DNA of 64,000 bases from Basidiobolus meristosporus CBS 931.73 (GCA_002104905.1 MCFE01000160.1:85450-149449); one strand, 5' to 3'; counted from the first letter of the stretch, positions 1 through 12,475 are shown. Numbers and translations: made by a program. Notes: generated by a model not told the origin, from the letters alone.

Positions 1-1031
1 GTGCCTAATTGGCACTCTTCCAGCTACCAGATATCTTTTTAATGCTTGTCTGAAGCTTTCAGCCCTGCTTGTAACAGGCTCATGAGGAATCCGCTGGTTT
101 TTATCCATGGCACCCTTGTTCTTCTGTTTTTGATAGTTACTGCTATTCTTAAGGTACTTCTTACCATACCAATGCTGGCCCAAATTCCATTTGCTTGATT
201 GCATCCAGGATAATGCTCATGGAACAAGTCAAGTGCATTCTGCTTGGCCTTGAGCTCCTGATGGTCCCATGGTATGCTGGCCTCAGGGTGATGGCATGCT
301 AGACTCCTGATGGCCTCTTGAATATTAGCCCACTGTTCATTATTGCACTCAACATTTTCACAGATCTCCAATGTCTTTTAATTTTGAGGCTTTGGTATAA
401 GCACCACATTGTCTCCCTCTGATGCTGTGATAGGTTTTTCTGTGGGCTTCATCTTTTGGGACTGTTGTTGTGCTTCAAAGACTCTACAGTGTTTCTCTGC
501 TGTTACATTGCAAAATGGCTCAATTCTTGGCTGTGACATTGAGCAACTTGAGTCCCTTTGTTGCAGCAAAGATACTGCTTTTGCTACCTGGGATATTGAC
601 TGCTCTACACATATTATCTGCTCATTCTGTTTCTGGTCTGTTTCCTGATTTCTCTGGGCCATTGCATCTATCCTATCAGCCACTGCACCTAATTGCTTTA
701 ATAATGCCTTGGTATGAGCTGACATTATACTTGCTGATATGGGTGGAAGTGATGTTATCATGGCCACTTGCTGGTATTCAACTGAGGGTACTGTGTTTGC
801 TACATTGTCATCTGTCTGAGCATAATGGCCAGCTTGTGGCTCCACAGAGGTTCCCAATTGCCTACTTGACTGAGAGTATGAGGAGTCTTCATTATTACCT
901 TCAGTAGGCACACTGTTAACATGGCCTTCTTTGGATGTGGTCCTGCTTGATGCACTAAATGTCAAAGCAAGCTGTTGTCCAACCATTCTTTTGCTGCCAT
1001 CAGCAGTGGGGTTTGGTTGCAAACCAGACAA
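1..1031 (-). pseudogene. Accessory ORF of Tnp2/CACTA-like element, copy 1 (broken)
   Basis: A minus-strand frame runs from 1031 to 39 and is broken by an in-frame TAA at 375-377. The second copy (7,092-8,302) has a sense CAA at the same codon. The frame also stops at 39, where copy 2 continues. The protein is rich in Ser and Gln and has a short heptad-like stretch near residues 110-150, and I recognise no known domain in it. In both copies it is divergent from a Tnp2-type transposase about 250 bp away, so I infer it is the second gene of the same element, like the accessory genes of plant CACTA elements. It is not expected to be functional. The window starts inside the element, so its left end is not visible here. 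Confidence 0.6.
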
Positions 1032-1276
1032 CTTTGCTTTATTTTTGGCAACATATATATGGAAGTGGGTTAAACCAAAGGGGAAATAGTGTTACATATA
1101 CATGTGTATATGGAGCCACAACTTTATTTATAAAGCTTACTACGGCAGGCCATCATTGAGTCATACATTCTCATAGGTGCAATGTCTCAAATACAAGACT
1201 GTCTTAAACTCACGTGAGTATTGACAAAAACAAGATATTATAGCATTACATTGCTGAAGGTCAAACTGTTTGCCCC

Positions 1277-3890
1277 ATGGACAAGACTACTTCAATTCAG
1301 CACCATAAGAGAAGAGAAAAAAGACCATGTGGCTATTGTAGCAAGCCACTCAGCCATGAAGCATGCAGACAGCATAGGAAGTATTACAAGGATCATGGCC
1401 AGTATTTTAACACATAAGTCATATTTGACCATTCATTGGTCACTACTGTACTAACATTATCTTGCCAGCCAGTTGATACTTCTATATCAGCACCTAGCTA
1501 TCTTTGTCACTCTATACAAACTGAGTCAGGTGAGTTTGTGATGCTTTTAGGCTCACCTCAGCCTTCTGAATATGGCATGCAGAGTGATAGCTCTGACAAA
1601 GAAGATCAACTGATGGATTGTGAGCCTATCTCCCTTAACAACAGTACCACATATGAGCCAGGTCAAATCCCAATATGCAATGAGACAACACCAGTTGAAA
1701 TAAATGCCAAGGATACATTATGGAGCCAAGTGAGCCCAGTAATATATCTACTGTTGAATGATGTAATGTTGTGGCTGGAGAAGTGGCGTGTTTCCACTAA
1801 TATCAGTAATGGGAGCTTTGAGGATTTATTACTACTTCCTGCCAAAATCATACCAGGATGCAAATTACCATGTACATTTTGCAAGTGGACAAGTGTCATG
1901 CAGCTGGTAACATATGAACCAGAGACTGCCCTGATTCCAGCATGTGTTAGCAGTTGCATGGCATTCACATCCAAAAGTGCTACCATTGCAATGTGTTCAA
2001 ATTGTCAGGAATCCACTGCCATTGAGGGCAAACATTGTTCACACTAAATATATATTACAGTAATACCCCATATAAAGAAGCTATTGCAGTGTAACGAATA
2101 TTGCAAGGCTATGCAGTCCCACACTCAGTATCAATCAGGCACAAACATATCCAATATATTTGATGGCCAACATTGCAAACAGCAAAGAAGCAAGGGCTAC
2201 TTTGAAGGTATGTATGACCATGCCTTTGCCTTAGCACTTGAAGGATTCTCATTAAACAAGTACTCAACTAGCAAATTCTGCTGGCCACTGATTCTCATCA
2301 ATCTGAATCTGCCACCCATCTTACAGCATCAGAGCAATAATCTGATGGTAGTCTCACTAGTATCTGGGCCTAAATTACCATCCAACCTGGATGGCTACCT
2401 GCATCCATTGCTGGATGAGTTTTGTATGCTTTCCAGTGGGATAATAGTAAATGGCCATCATATAGAAGCGCAAATTATTATCTGCATTGGAGATACCCCA
2501 GCCATCAGCAAGATGGCAGGTTTTTCTGGGCATTACAGATGGTATTACTGTCAAATGTGTGCAATCAAAGGAATATACTTCATAACTCAGACACATTATT
2601 ATTACCCAAACACCAGCACTAAGATCATCATCTTGCCATGGAGAGAACGTAGAGTAGTCAGCATGCAATTGCAGCAAAGTTGGCAAGCTATAAGCCATTG
2701 GCCAGAATATGGAACCAATTGGAAACTGAATATATCAAAGATAGAGGGTATCTGTTGGAGCAAAAGCTTTCCACTGGGAGCAATGCATTTGCTGTTCAAC
2801 AATATCCCTATACTGATGGGCAAGTTGCACATGGGGCACTTCCAGCTATATGAGCCTTTCAAGATACCAACAAAACTTGAAAGAATTGGCAAGATATTAC
2901 AGAGTATCTGTTACTGTAAGTACTACTCATGGGCTCCAATTAATACTCATATGCATATGCAACAACACAAATGCAAAGACTGGATGAACTGGATATGTAT
3001 TTATTCAAGTAGTGCTCTAAAGCCATTGCTACCAAGAGTACATTGGAAGCATTGGGAGTCATATGTGGGCATTGTAGGAATATTTATCCATATGCAGATG
3101 ACCAATGCCAACTTGATGCATCTACAGCTGTTCTGCCCAAAGTTTGTGACAGGATTTGAGCGGCTATACTACAAACATGAAGCTGAACATGTAGATCTCT
3201 GCTGCCACTGAATCCATTTTCTACTCCATCTTGCATGGTGTGTGAAGAATATTGGGCCTTGCTTCACCTTTTGGGAGTTTCCTATTGAGCAGATGTGTGG
3301 GGAAATAGGAAGACAAGGAAAGCTGTAGGTACTACCATATACCAATCTCATCAATAATACTACCTTCAAGTTGGTCATGGATGTGATGAGTTGCCAGATG
3401 GAGGACAGCCAGGAAGAGGTGAAAAAACTGAGGACAGATGTGCACATGCAGACACCTATGCCTATGGCATTAAGAAGCAAAGCAGCCACAACACATGGGT
3501 AATCAGTTAAGTAATGCAAAGTTGGGTTGGTGTAACAAGCAACTAATTTTTATTAGGAAAACTCTACCAAGGTATGCTGGATTTTCTTGGTCACAAGCCA
3601 ACTTCTACACAATTCAGTACAGAATTCACAGAAACAAGAGCCAGAGTGCACCTATCAGGGGGACTAGAATCCAGCAGGGAGAAGGAATATACTGGCTCAA
3701 TACTAAGAAGTTCTTTGTGGATATTTATGAGGTATTCATGGCAAAAGTGGCAACTTTGCAAGTATCACACTAAAAAGCTGTAAAGTTGAGGTGATAGAAG
3801 TATGTCTATTGTGGCAGGTGTGCATGCTTGTAGGGGTTAGTAAGCAGGAGGCCAAAGTTTTTTTTGATTTGAACTATATGTGAAATACCC
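1277..3890 (+). pseudogene. Tnp2-like (CACTA-type) transposase, copy 1, degenerate
   Basis: Conceptual translation starts at ATG 1277 with a short Cys/His module (CGYC, then spaced His residues), as in Tnp2-type transposases. It continues through a Cys-rich 'IPACV..CMAFT' segment, a core with LILINLNLPP, VSLVSGP, LHPLLDEF and a C-x2-C pair after 'FSGH', and an MHLLFNNIP block. The C-terminal part includes the WHKHW-like and 'FWEFP.E.MCGEIG' type segments near 3,250-3,320. This order matches Transposase_21/Tnp2 proteins of fungi and plants. The frame is broken by TAA at 1415-1417 (CAA in copy 2), by further stops near 2,047 and 3,211 and by frame changes. The Asp normally preceding the xMH motif is replaced (LGAMH). 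It is a dead copy, and the identity of the superfamily is fairly secure. Confidence 0.75.
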
Positions 3891-3989
3891 AAGGTAGTAG
3901 TGGGTAGGCCAATAAAGTGGTGTGATTCTACAGTGGAATATATGAATTGCACAAAGGGAAGTAGAAAAAGAAACAACCATTTGGTATAT

Positions 3990-4475
3990 CCCTATGAGAA
4001 ATTATTGAGATGATCCCATAAAAAGGCCATCACAAAGTTAATGTCCCGTGACTGAGAGGTACTGATCTTATCAGGACTCTCTCCAAAGACTGTTGAAAAA
4101 TAATTGCACCCCAGATTTCACAAAAAACTTTGTCAAAATCTTTCATCACAACAATGTATAAGTGACTTTTGATTGGTTCCCTGCCAACTCGCTCACTTTC
4201 TGATCCTGGACACTCTATTGCCTCCTATGTTTGTGTGAATTGATTGGCTATTGCCTCTTTTTCTCACTCCTTACTTCCTGACTCAACTGTTTCTCTTACT
4301 TTTCATGCGTACCAATGGACTTATTTTTGTTAAAACTTCAGTTGTACCTCAATTGCCAATTGTATAGGCCTATACAAGTCTCTATACCCAACACTAACAT
4401 TAAGCCCAACCCCATACTCAACAAGTAACTCCATTAAAATCCACCACTCAATAAGTATATCTGCTGTAATGCTCT
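3990..4475 (+). repeat. Left terminal region of the CACTA-like family (TIR plus subterminal), copy A
   Basis: The segment begins CCCTATGAGAAATTATT. A closely matching sequence lies at 60,180-60,664 and shares the same start and about 485 bp. The start is close to the inverse of the right ends at 12,475, 12,872 and 15,711, which read TTATTTTTCATAGGG. I therefore read CCCTATGA(A/G)AAATNATT as the terminal inverted repeat of the element family. The minus-strand accessory ORF fragment follows at 4,627-5,208, as expected for the left end. It is inserted right after the remnant of transposase copy 1. Confidence 0.6.
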
Positions 4476-4626
4476 GGTTCCACTACTTTGGCAGGAACCC
4501 AACAGCTTTATGCCACTGTTCATTCACTGGTTCCCACACGTCCTGGTCTTCAGCCAGCACTGCAAGGTCTAGCTCCTCATCTGCCAGTCTTTGCAATAAA
4601 TCCTTGCAATATTCCAGTGCATTTTC

Positions 4627-5208
4627 TTAAGCACTGCTCTTGAAGAAGTGCTGCAACCTCTTGGTGTGCCTATTAATGTTCCAAAACTCCCCTGAAGGCA
4701 TTGTGATAGTCTTTTGAGCTCTTGAGGTTGTAGCCTTGTCTGTCAGTGGGATCTTCACTCTGTCAACAATGGAGCCTGTGGAGGCTGTGGAGGCTGTGAT
4801 AGACAAATTGCCTTTTGCAGCAAACTCATCTACCTTGCTGGAGTGTAGCTCAACTAGCAGTGCTTCCAACTCTTGTGAAAACAGCTGTTTTCTTGTTGGT
4901 AACTCTTCTTGGCTATGATGGGATTCAGTCTGTTCCTGCTTGTGGCGTTAATTGGCAAGAACTGCAGTTTTTTTGGATGCCTCCCTGTCTCAGGCTTGGG
5001 TGGACATTTTTCCCTTTGCCTTTTCCTTTATCACTGCCAGGTCTTTCACTGGTACTTTGTCTGAGTGCTTCTTGTAAAGAACTACGTTTTCTCCTGGATA
5101 AATTCTGCTCTGACGCATCTGTTTTGGCCTGCTTGTCCCTTGCTGGCACTCTTCTGGTAACCTGACGTTTCTTTTCAGCTTGTTTTGAGCTCTCAACTGT
5201 AGTTGTGA
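4627..5208 (-). pseudogene. Accessory ORF fragment of CACTA-like element A (C-terminal part)
   Basis: Two overlapping minus-strand frames (4,925-5,305 and 4,627-4,869) encode Lys/Arg/Ser-rich sequence. The stretch from about 5,000 to 5,190 matches 7,110-7,290 (shared RVP.(R/K)DKQA.(T/M)DA and LSR(R/K)K motifs), so it is the C-terminal part of the same accessory protein seen in the two longer copies. It is cut off at about 5,209 by a different repeat. It supports reading 3,990-5,208 as the left end of one element truncated on its right. Confidence 0.55.
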
Positions 5209-7091
5209 CGGTGTGGTGGTGTATAGGTCCAAGGGAGTGATACGTCCAACACTTCTCAAGTGTTTTGTGTGTGGGGTGTTCACTGGGTGCAATAACCTCT
5301 GGCAAACGCTTGCTAGGAATACTTGGGTTCTGTCTCTAATCTAATGTGAAGGGGAATAAAGCCACAAGCTTGTCAAGGGAAAACTATTGAGCTACAATCC
5401 CCAACTTAGTTGGCGTCTTAACAAAAGGATGTGCTGGGTTCAGCGTCCTTTGAGATGACAATGTACTAAAGCTTCCAAAGTCAAAACAGCTGTAAACTTC
5501 ACCAGCAGGGACTTGATAAGAATGCAGCTGTGGTCAATAGTTAAAAAGACAGAAAAGTATCTTTGCCTGTACAAGAACAAACTTGGGAAAGAATCAAATA
5601 TAATAAAAGATACCTACTCTGAGTATTCCTCACAAGTAGTGCCTCCAAGGTCAGTTGGCTGTCAGCACGGTTTCCTGGGAGTGTCCTGTGGTCTGGGGTT
5701 GGAAGTTCAGGTAGCAGCAGGTAGCAGTGATCACACTAATCAACAAGTTGGTATATTGATAAAAGGGATGATGATTAACTGTTGAGGGATAGCCTCCCTT
5801 ATATACTTTTCTCACTGGCTAAGTGATTACTAATCATGGTGTTCCAGAAGGTTCTGGATATCAATGGAAATCTTAATGACATCAGAATGACCTAAGAATG
5901 TTCTAAGTATGTGCCGGAAGGTTCCAAGAGGCACAGCATATCCAACCAATCAGGAGTCAGTATTCAAAACCTGTGTAACATAGGGATACCATATATGGTA
6001 TGGAAATGGTAGGTATGGCAACACGGGTTGATCATGTGTCACGGGTACTGGCGCTGTGGTGGTGTAGAGGTACTCCTGGGAGAAGCTACACAACTCAAGG
6101 TGTGTGAGGTGTCTGATGGGTGCAATAACATCTGTGTCTAAACTGCTGGTGTCTTTGTCAATATGTCACTATGGTAAAAGCTCCTGCTTCTCTAGCTTCC
6201 TAGGTGCTCCAAGTGTCTCCAAAGGCCTCTGTGTGTCTTGTGCACTACCCTGAAAAGCTCCTTGATGGCAGGTCTGAGATGTACTGTTGAAGGCAGGTGC
6301 AGTGATCAACTGCTAATCAATAAGGTAGAAGTGTTACTAATAGAAGGGATGATTTATTGATGAGGGATTGCTTTCCCTTAAATACTTTTCCTGATTGCCA
6401 AGTGATTACTAATGACAAGGTTCTAGAAGATTCTAGGTATCAGTGGAATTCTTGATGACATCACTATGAGCTAAAAATATGCCAAGAATGTCCTGGAAGG
6501 TTCTAAAAGGCACAGCACTCTCAACCAATCAGGAATCAGTAGTCTGAAACCTGTGCAACATAGAAATACCATATATGGTATTGAAATGGTAGAGATGGTA
6601 ACACAGACCTAGGTCATGTGTCAAGGGTACTGACGCGGGTACTTGCCTTATATAGATGCATCTACTGATCACAAAGCTGAATAACATCTGGGATAACTAA
6701 TGCTAATAACTAATCAGGGTAAACATCATATGGGGATAATACTGATAATATGGGCAAAAGAAGAATGGGATAATACTGATAAGATAAAATATGGATAAGT
6801 ATATCATAATGACTATATGAATAAACTTGTCTGTGGGAGGTATGTTTACCCTACCACAGCGCGGGTACTTGCCTAATATAGGAGCGCTTATAGCTAGTAA
6901 TCTACATAAAGTGAGGGGTAACTTATGCAATAAGGTAAGCAGGTGTGGTAGTCAACTGGCTTATGGGATAGTACTGATTGGGTAAGACAAATGGGATAAA
7001 ACTAAAATAAATGTAGTAGAGATATAGGGATGTAGAAAATGAGGGAATGAGCACATCTGTCAGTGGGTGTCACTGTCACCCCACTACAACG
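5209..7091. mobile_element. Candidate older TIR element containing a younger 810-bp element
   Basis: The left boundary reads CGGTGTGGTGGTGTATAGG and the right boundary reads CACCCCACTACAACG. The two are imperfect inverted repeats and resemble the ends of the 810-bp element nested inside (6,052-6,861). Internal stretches such as 'cgggtacttgcct' and the segment around 5,840-6,050 are also diverged homologues of that younger element. I infer an older member of the same family split by the younger one. Boundaries are approximate, because the flanks belong to two different copies of the accessory ORF and so do not give an empty-site proof. Confidence 0.4.
6052..6861. mobile_element. 810-bp non-coding TIR element, copy a
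   Basis: This copy is 810 bp, and a copy of exactly the same length lies at 8,402-9,211. Where I compared them by eye they differ at only a dozen or so positions. The ends are inverted: CGCTGTGGTGGTGTA on the left and the complement of CGCTGTGGTAGGGTA on the right, 13 of 15 matching. It has no long ORF, so it looks like a non-autonomous DNA transposon mobilised in trans. It interrupts a related older repeat between 'gggtactgg' and 'cgggtactt'. Confidence 0.65.
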
Positions 7092-8302
7092 GGCTCCTGT
7101 AAAAGTGGCTGGTTTTTATCACTGCCAGATCCTTCACTGCTACTTTGACTGGGTGTTTCTTGAGTGGTACTATGCTTTTTCCTTGATAGATGTTGTGCTG
7201 GTGCATCCATGTCTGCCTGCTTGTCCTTAATTGGCACTCTTCCAGCTGCCTGATGTCTCTTTGACACTTGTCTGGAGCTTTCAGCCCTGCTTGTAATGGG
7301 CTCTTGAGGAAGCCACTGGTTTTTAGCCATGGCACCCTTGTTCTTCTGCCTTTAATACTTTCTGCTATTCTTAAGATACTTTCTTGGCATACCAATGCTG
7401 GCCCAAAATCCGTTTGCCTGTTTGAATCCAGGATAATGCTCATGGAACAAGTCAAGTGCATTCTGCTTGGCCTTGAGTTCCTGATGGTCCCATGGTATGC
7501 CAGCCTTAAGGTGATGGCATGCTAGACTTCTGACAGCCTCTTGTATATTAGCCCACTCTTCATTATTGCACTCAACGGCTTTACGGATCTTCAATGTCTT
7601 TTGATTTTTAGGCTTTGGTATAAACACCACATTGTCTCCCTCCCATGCTGTGATAGGTTTTTCTGTGGGCTTTATCTTTTGGCACTCTTGTTGTACTTCA
7701 AAGAGTGTACAGTGCTCCTCTGCTGTTACATTGGGAAATGGCTCAATTCACGGCTGTGACATGGAGCTACTTGAGTTCCTTCATTGTAGCAAAGATACTG
7801 CTTTCTCTACCTGGGATATTGATTGCTCTACACATATTATCCGCTCATCCTGTTTCTGGACTACTTCCTGATTTCTCTGGGCCATTGCATCTATCCTATC
7901 AGCTACTGCATCTAATTGCTTCATTAATGCTTTGGTATGAGCTGACAACATACTTGCTAATATGGGTGGTGGTGATGTTATTGTGGCCACTTGCTGATCT
8001 TCAACAGAGGGTACTGCATTTGCTACATTCTCATCTGCCTGAGCATAACGGTCTGCTTGTGGCTCCACAGAGGTTCTCAATTGCCTACTTGACTGACAGC
8101 CTGAGGAGTCCGCATTATTACCTTCAATGGGCACACTGTCTACAGGGCTTTTTTTGGATGTAGCCCTGCTTGTTGCACTGAATGTCTGAGCAAGCTGTTG
8201 TCCAACTGTTCTTCTGTAGCCATCAGCAATGGGGTTTGGTTGAGAACCAGACAACTTTGCTTTATTTTTTGGCAGCATATATTTGGAAGTGAGCCAAAGC
8301 AA
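7092..8302 (-). pseudogene. Accessory ORF of Tnp2/CACTA-like element, copy 2 (broken)
   Basis: This is the same protein as at 1-1,031, read from 8,302 towards 7,092. The first part (8,302-7,781) ends at a TGA where copy 1 has a sense codon, and a second TGA follows. The frame then reopens to 7,352, where a frameshift moves the homology to another frame down to about 7,080. The C-terminal portion present here (Lys-rich, with LSRKK) is not in copy 1 because the window starts there, but it matches 5,000-5,190. Function is unknown. Its position divergent from transposase copy 2 is the only clue to a role. Confidence 0.6.
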
Positions 8303-8401
8303 AGGGGAAATAGTGTTACATATACATGTGTATGTGGTGCCACAACTTTAATTATAATGCTTACTATGGCAGGTCATCATTGAATCTTACATTCATGTAG
8401 G

Positions 8402-9211
8402 CATTGTGGTGGTGTAGAGGTACTCCTGGGAGAAGCTACACAACTCAAGGTGTGTGAGGTGTCTGATGGGTGCAATAACCTCTGTGTCTAAACTGCTGGT
8501 GTCTTTGTCAATATGTCACTATGGTAAAAGCTCCTGCTTCTCTAGCTCCCTAGGTGCTCCAAGTGTCTCCAAAGGCCTCTGTGTGTCTTGTGCACTACCC
8601 TGAAAAGCTCCTTGATGGCAGGTCTGAGATGTACTGTTGAAGGCAGGTGCAGTGATCAACTGCTAATCAATAAGGTAGAAGTGTTACTGATAGAAGGGAT
8701 GATTTATTGATGAGGGATTGCTTTCCCTTAAATACTTTTCCTGATTGCCAAGTGATTACTAATGACAAGGTTCTAGAAGATTCTAGGTATCAGTGGAATT
8801 CTTGATGACATCACTATGAGCTAAAAATATGCCAAGAATGTCCTGGAAGGTTCTAAAAGGCACAGCACTCTCAACCAATCAGGAATCAGTAGTCTGAAAC
8901 CTGTGCAACATAGAAATACCATTTATGGTATTGAAATGGTAGGGATGGTAACACAGACCTAGGTAATGTGTCACGGGTACTGACATGGGTACTTGCCTTA
9001 TATAGATACATCTACTGATCACAAAGCTGAATAACATCTGGGATAACTAATGCTAATAACTAATCAGGGTAAACATCATATGGGGATAACACTGATAATA
9101 TGGGCAAAAGAAGAATAGGATAATACTGATAAGATAAAATATGGATAAGTATATCATAATGACTATATGAATAAACTTGTCTGTGGGAGGTATGTTTACC
9201 CTACCACAGCG
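8402..9211. mobile_element. 810-bp non-coding TIR element, copy b
   Basis: This near-identical partner of 6,052-6,861 is inserted in the spacer between the divergent accessory and transposase ORFs of element copy 2. The uninterrupted spacer is visible in copy 1 (about 1,160-1,180), where the sequences flanking this insertion are contiguous. That gives a partial empty site and shows the segment is an insertion. Its left end has CG changed to CA and C changed to T relative to copy a. Confidence 0.7.
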
Positions 9212-9308
9212 TGATGTCTCAAATACAAGACTGTCTTAAGTTTGCATGAGTATTGACCAAAATGTGATATAATAGCATTACGTTGTTGAACGTCAAACTG
9301 TTTGCCCC

Positions 9309-11998
9309 ATGGACAAGACTACTTTGACTCAACACCATAAGCAAAGAGAAAAAAGACCATGTGGCTATTGTGGCAAGCCTCTCAGCCATGAAGCATGCAG
9401 ACAGCATAGGAAGTATTACAAGGATCATGGCCAGTGTTTTGCCACCCAAGTCATAATTGACCATTCATTGGTCACTACTGTACTAACATTATCTTGCCAG
9501 CTGGTTGATACTTCTATATTGGCACCTGGCTGTCTTTGTCACCTTGCGCAAACTGAGTCAGGTGAGTTTGTGATGCCTTTAGGCCTACATCAGCCTTCTG
9601 AATATGGCATGTAGAGTGATAGCTCTGACAAAGAAGGTTCACTGATGGATTTTGAGCCTATCTCCCCTGACAACAGTACCACATATGAGCCCGGTCAAAT
9701 CCCTATATGCAATGAGACAACACCTGTTGAGACAAATGCCAAGGATACTTTATGGAGCCAAGTGAGCCCAGTAATCCATCTACTGGTGAATGATGTGATG
9801 TTGTGGCTAGAGAAGTGGCGCATTTCCACTAATATCAGTAATGGGGGCTTCAAGGATTTATTACTACTTCTTGCCAAAATCATACCGGGATGCAACTTGC
9901 CATGTACATGGTACAAGTGGACAATTGTCATGCGGCTAGCAACATATGATCCAGAGACTGTCCTGATTCCAGCATGTGTTAACAGTTGCATGGCATTCAC
10001 ATCCAAAAATGCTACCATTGCAATATGTCCAAATTGTCAGCAATCCACCACCATTGAGGGAAACATTGTTCACATTCTGGATATATTCCAGTCATACCCC
10101 ATCTGAGGAAGCTGATGCAGTCCGACAAATATTGCAAAGCTATACAGTACCGCACTCAGTATCAATCAATCTCAAACATATCCAATATATTTGATGGCAA
10201 GCATTACAAACAGCTAAGAAGCAAGGGCTACTTTGAAGGTATGTATGACCATACCTTTGCTTTAGCACTTGATGGATTCTCATTAAACAAGAACTGTACC
10301 AGTAAATCCTGCTGGCCACTGATTCTCATCAATCTGAATCTGCCACCCATCTTATGGTATCAGAGCAATAATCTGATGGTAGTCTCACTGGTATCTGGGC
10401 CTGAATCACCGTCCAACCTGGATAGCTACCTGTATCCATTGCTGAATGAATTTTTTATGCTTTCCAGTGGGATAATGGTAAATGGCCATCATGTAAAAGC
10501 GCATATTATTATCGGCATTGGAGATATCCCAGCCATCAGCAATATAGCAGGTTTTTCTGGGCACAATGGATGGTATTGCTGTCAAATGTGTGAAACCCAG
10601 GGGATTTATTCCATAACGCACACACATTATTATTACCCGAACACCAGCAATAAGAACATCATCTTTTCACAGAGAGAACATACAGAAGTAGGCATACAAT
10701 TGCAGCAAAGTTGGCAAGCTTTAAGCAATTGGCCAGAATATGGAATCAATTGGAAACTGGAGATACTTAAGATAGAAAGTATCTGTTGGAGCAAAAGCTT
10801 TCCACTGGGAGCTATGCATTTTCTTTTCAACAATATCCCTATACTGATGACCAAGTTGTACATGGGGCATTTCAAGCGAAATGAGCCCTTTGAGATACCA
10901 GAGAAATTTAAAAAAATTGGCAAGATATAACAGAGTATCCACTACCCTAAGTACTTCTCATGGGCTCCAATTAATATACATACACATATATGACAATACA
11001 AATGCAAAGACTGGATGAACTGGATATGTATTTATTCAAGTGGTGTCTGAAGCCATTCCTACCAAGAGTACATGGGAAGCATTGGGAGTCATATGTGGAC
11101 ATTGTAGGAGTATTTATCCAGAAGCGGATCACCAATGCCAACTTGATGCATCTACAGCTGTTGTGTGAGAAGTTTGTGATGGGATTTGAGTGGCTATACT
11201 GAAAACATAAAGCTGAATATGTAGATCTCTGCCGCTACTGTATCCATTCTCTACTCCATCTTGTATGGTGTGTGGAGAATATTGGGCCTTGCTTCACCTT
11301 TTAGGAGTTTCCTATGGAGCGGATGTGTGGGGAGATAGGAAGACAAGTCAAGTTGCTGGTACTACCATATCCCAATCTCATCAAGAATATTACCTTCAAG
11401 TCTGTCATGGATGTGATGAGTTGGCACATGGAGGACAGCTAGACAGAGTTGAAAAATACTGAGGACAAATGTGCACATGGAGACACCTATGCCCATGGCA
11501 TTAAGAAGCTAAGCAGCCCCAATGTGTGGGTAATCAGTTAAGTAATGCAAAGTTGGGTTGGGTGCAACAAGCAATTAATTTTTATCAGGAAAACTCCACC
11601 AAGATATGCTGGATTTCTTGTGGTCACAAGCCAACTTCTACACCATTCAATATGGAGTTCACACAAACATAAGCCAGAGCCCCCCTATAAGGGGGACTAG
11701 GATCCAGCAGGGAGAAGGAATATATTGGCTAAATACCAAGAAGTTCTTTGCCAATATTCAGGAGGTATTCATGGCAGAAGTGGCATCAACCAAGCATATG
11801 CTTTCAAGATGTATATGCTACCAGCAGTACAAAGTATATGGCAACTTTGCAAGTATCACACTAAAAAGCCGTAAAGTTCAGGTGCTAGAAGTATGTCAAT
11901 TGCGGCAGGTGTGCGCGTTTGTAGAGGTTAGTAAGCAGGAGGTCATAGATTTTTTTGATTTGAACTATATGTGGAATACCCAAGGTAGTAGTGGGTAA
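9309..11998 (+). pseudogene. Tnp2-like (CACTA-type) transposase, copy 2, degenerate
   Basis: The copy starts at ATG 9309 with the same N-terminal CGYC module as copy 1, and the frame is intact to 9,611. There a TAG (9,612-9,614) replaces the CAG seen in copy 1. The remaining protein is spread over frames at 9,645-10,106, 10,115-10,930, 10,990-11,202 and 11,606-11,998. It includes the catalytic-core-like blocks and a C-terminal segment (GEGIYWLNTKKFF, then YGNFASI) that is also present in copies 1 and 3. The LGAMH substitution is shared with the other copies. No copy here encodes a full transposase, so movement would need a source elsewhere in the genome. Confidence 0.75.
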
Positions 11999-12074
11999 GC
12001 AAATAAAGAAAGGTGATTCTACAGTGGAGTATATGAATTGCACAAGGGGAGGTAGAAAAGGAAATACCATTTGG

Positions 12075-12475
12075 TAAATTGGTACTGTAGCATTATACAG
12101 AACCAGCAGCAGGCTGTCATATTGCCAAGAAACAGCCATCAAAGTCTTGCTGTGAGGCCGTCAAAATACCATCAAGTTGCTTGCCATATAAGGCAATTGG
12201 AAGTCCTGGCCAACTGGATCCACTTAAAATAGTAATAGAGTGCTGAAAGACCGCAACAATAACATGCAAATATTGTCACAGCACCAATCAAAAGTTGTCA
12301 AGTTTTGTCCCTTTATTTGGCTGTAAAATTTGTAAAACACCGTCATGATCTCATTATAACATTGTCAGGAGGGTCACTAATTCAAAGCTGCTGTTATTAT
12401 GAGGGTCTCTGAACAGGATCTTGATGGATGATCCAGATTGGATCCACCTCCAGGACCAAATTATTTTTCATAGGG
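12075..12475 (+). repeat. Right terminal region of CACTA-like family, unit a
   Basis: About 390 bp directly downstream of transposase copy 2, ending in TTATTTTTCATAGGG. The same unit recurs immediately at 12,476-12,872 and again after transposase copy 3 at 15,320-15,711. Because it follows the transposase in two independent copies and ends with the inverse of CCCTATGAAAAATAA, it is read as the 3' subterminal region and right TIR of the element. Confidence 0.6.

Noticed and set aside
1436-3211. Transposase frames as intact host genes
   Set aside because: Three homologous copies with stops at differing positions and element-specific flanks show they are decayed transposon copies.
6046-6867. 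2-bp CG target-site duplication of the 810-bp element
   Set aside because: The second copy does not show it clearly, and the element edge itself may include the CG.
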